DNA from: Chitinophaga sp. SYP-B3965
GTDB taxonomy: Bacteria; Bacteroidota; Bacteroidia; Chitinophagales; Chitinophagaceae
Direction of reading: 5' to 3'
DNA: 64,000 bases
Assembly (NCBI RefSeq): GCF_009647655.1
Contig: NZ_WJFD01000002.1
Coordinates: forward strand, 372,001 to 436,000
Shown: positions 63,312 through 64,000 of the stretch, piece by piece
How positions within the stretch are numbered: the stretch's first letter is position 1
Layout: each line of letters opens with the position of its first letter
Translations under genes and position numbers: made by a program
Notes under the pieces: model-generated
Told to the model about the DNA's origin: nothing
The model's input: the letters and a program-made list of their open reading frames with translations, nothing else
Databases searched by the model: none

Positions 63312-64000
63312 ATGTTAAGCGATCAAACAAAATGCCGGTTCTGCAACAAATATCTAAGCGATATATTTTCCTCTGCCACACCAGAGCACATGGAAGAGAT
63401 CGCCAATGCCAAACAATGCGCAACTTATAAGAAAGGTCAGGAGATCTTCCAGGAAGGAGCACACCCTTATGGCATTTATTGTATCAACACCGGGAAGGTT
63501 AAACTATCCCATTCAGGAGATGAAGGGAGAGAGCAGATCATACGCCTGGCAAAACCAGGTGATCTCATCGGCTATAAAGCACTCATTAGCAATGAACCAT
63601 ACACGGCTACTGCCACCGTGCTGGAAGATAGTGCCGTATGTTTCATACCGCGCGATCTGTTCCTGCATCTCCTGCAAAAGGATAATGCGTTATCATTGAA
63701 GATGATGCAGATACTTACCAGCGAGTTGAGAAGAGCGGAAACAAAGATCACGCACCTTTCACAGAAACCGGTAAGGGAACGGCTGGCTGAAACTTTACTT
63801 ACGCTCAAAGAAACATATGGCCTGGAGGAGGACGATCAAACCATTAACGTTACCCTTTCCCGGGAAGAGATCGCCAACCTCGTAGGTACTGCAACAGAGT
63901 CTGCAATCCGCCTCCTCTCTGAGTTTAAGAAGGAGAAGGTGATTGATCTTACCGGTAAAAAGATCCGCATCTTACGCCTTCAGCAACTCATTAAAATGGC
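63312..64000 (+). CDS. Crp/Fnr-family transcriptional regulator (3' end outside window)
   Basis: About 229 codons are present, open at the right edge, so only a few residues are missing. A cyclic-nucleotide-binding-type barrel (YKKGQEIFQEGAHPYGIYCINTGKVKLSH, LAKPGDLIGYKALISNEPYTATATVLED) is followed by a Crp-type HTH (LSREEIANLVGTATESAIRLLSEFKKEKVIDL). An N-terminal CRFC pair could hold a metal or redox site, as in FNR, though only two Cys are grouped. ATG 63312 is chosen; an ATG at 63301 is out of frame. It is divergent from the pseudouridine synthase. Confidence 0.9.
   Translation, partial: MLSDQTKCRFCNKYLSDIFSSATPEHMEEIANAKQCATYKKGQEIFQEGAHPYGIYCINTGKVKLSHSGDEGREQIIRLAKPGDLIGYKALISNEPYTATATVLEDSAVCFIPRDLFLHLLQKDNALSLKMMQILTSELRRAETKITHLSQKPVRERLAETLLTLKETYGLEEDDQTINVTLSREEIANLVGTATESAIRLLSEFKKEKVIDLTGKKIRILRLQQLIKM

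Noticed and set aside
62653..63462. Longer version of the pseudouridine synthase (269 codons)
   Set aside because: The extra 74 residues have no similarity to the family and would overlap the start of the divergent Crp/Fnr gene; GTG at 63240 is preferred.

Overview
The window looks like a chromosomal segment of a Bacteroidota bacterium, most probably a member of the Chitinophagaceae (Chitinophaga-like). The lineage call rests on gliding-motility lipoprotein GldH, a GLPGLI-family protein next to a large outer-membrane beta-barrel protein, Bat aerotolerance proteins, LytTR/LytS signalling, a futalosine-route menaquinone gene, QA/AQ-ending signal peptides, near absence of Shine-Dalgarno sequences, and recurring TAnnTTTG boxes matching the Bacteroidota sigma -7 element. 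No rRNA, tRNA, CRISPR array, insertion sequence or prophage block was seen. The content is mainly housekeeping and envelope genes with several intact operons.

Layout. 1-6.9 kb: DoxX (cut by the left edge), a zinc-ribbon metallo-beta-lactamase-fold protein, a SWIM/SNF2 helicase and an S41 peptidase. 6.9-12.9 kb: an OmpR-type two-component system divergent from a GLPGLI protein plus beta-barrel outer-membrane protein, with phased TTAAC repeats between them. 13-23.5 kb: a Tat-type sugar-isomerase-like protein, an acetyltransferase, a lipoprotein, mqnC, an aspartyl protease with PDZ, an active/inactive M16 peptidase pair, a small membrane protein, a D-aminoacylase-type amidohydrolase and an NTF2-like protein. 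23.5-27.5 kb: aminotransferase, KdsB-like cytidylyltransferase and iron-type alcohol dehydrogenase in an arrangement like the Shewanella Kdo8N (8-amino-Kdo) genes, then an unknown protein and a group III truncated globin. 27.5-35 kb: an MFS transporter and a TPP-riboswitch-led thiamine operon transcribed leftward (thiS, thiC, TenI/ThiE-like, thiD, thiE, thiG, thiH) without thiF.

35-48 kb: a lipocalin-like lipoprotein, two membrane proteins, dnaN, an aminotransferase, a repeat-rich 645-base gene-free stretch, then two TetR regulators leading a TolC / membrane-fusion / RND efflux operon, and proC. 48-54.8 kb: a stand-alone NUMOD4/HNH-like protein, dusB, a CPBP protease, a DUF2007 protein, cdsA and psd for phospholipid synthesis, a tiny exported Lys/Ala-rich protein, a YjjG-type phosphatase and an SDR. 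54.9-64 kb: batD-batE without the other bat genes, a LytTR/LytS pair, an OmpR-type two-component system transcribed after gldH and yicC, an RluE-type pseudouridine synthase and a Crp/Fnr regulator cut by the right edge.

Together the genes concentrate on the envelope: an LPS sugar, phospholipids, outer-membrane proteins, proteolysis and efflux, with three two-component systems likely reporting on it. I found no clear undescribed defence or mobile system. The best leads are the predicted Kdo8N cassette, the phased repeat operator, the repeat-rich region at 39.7-40.4 kb, the domesticated-looking homing-endonuclease relative, and a structured intergenic element at 35.56-35.64 kb.
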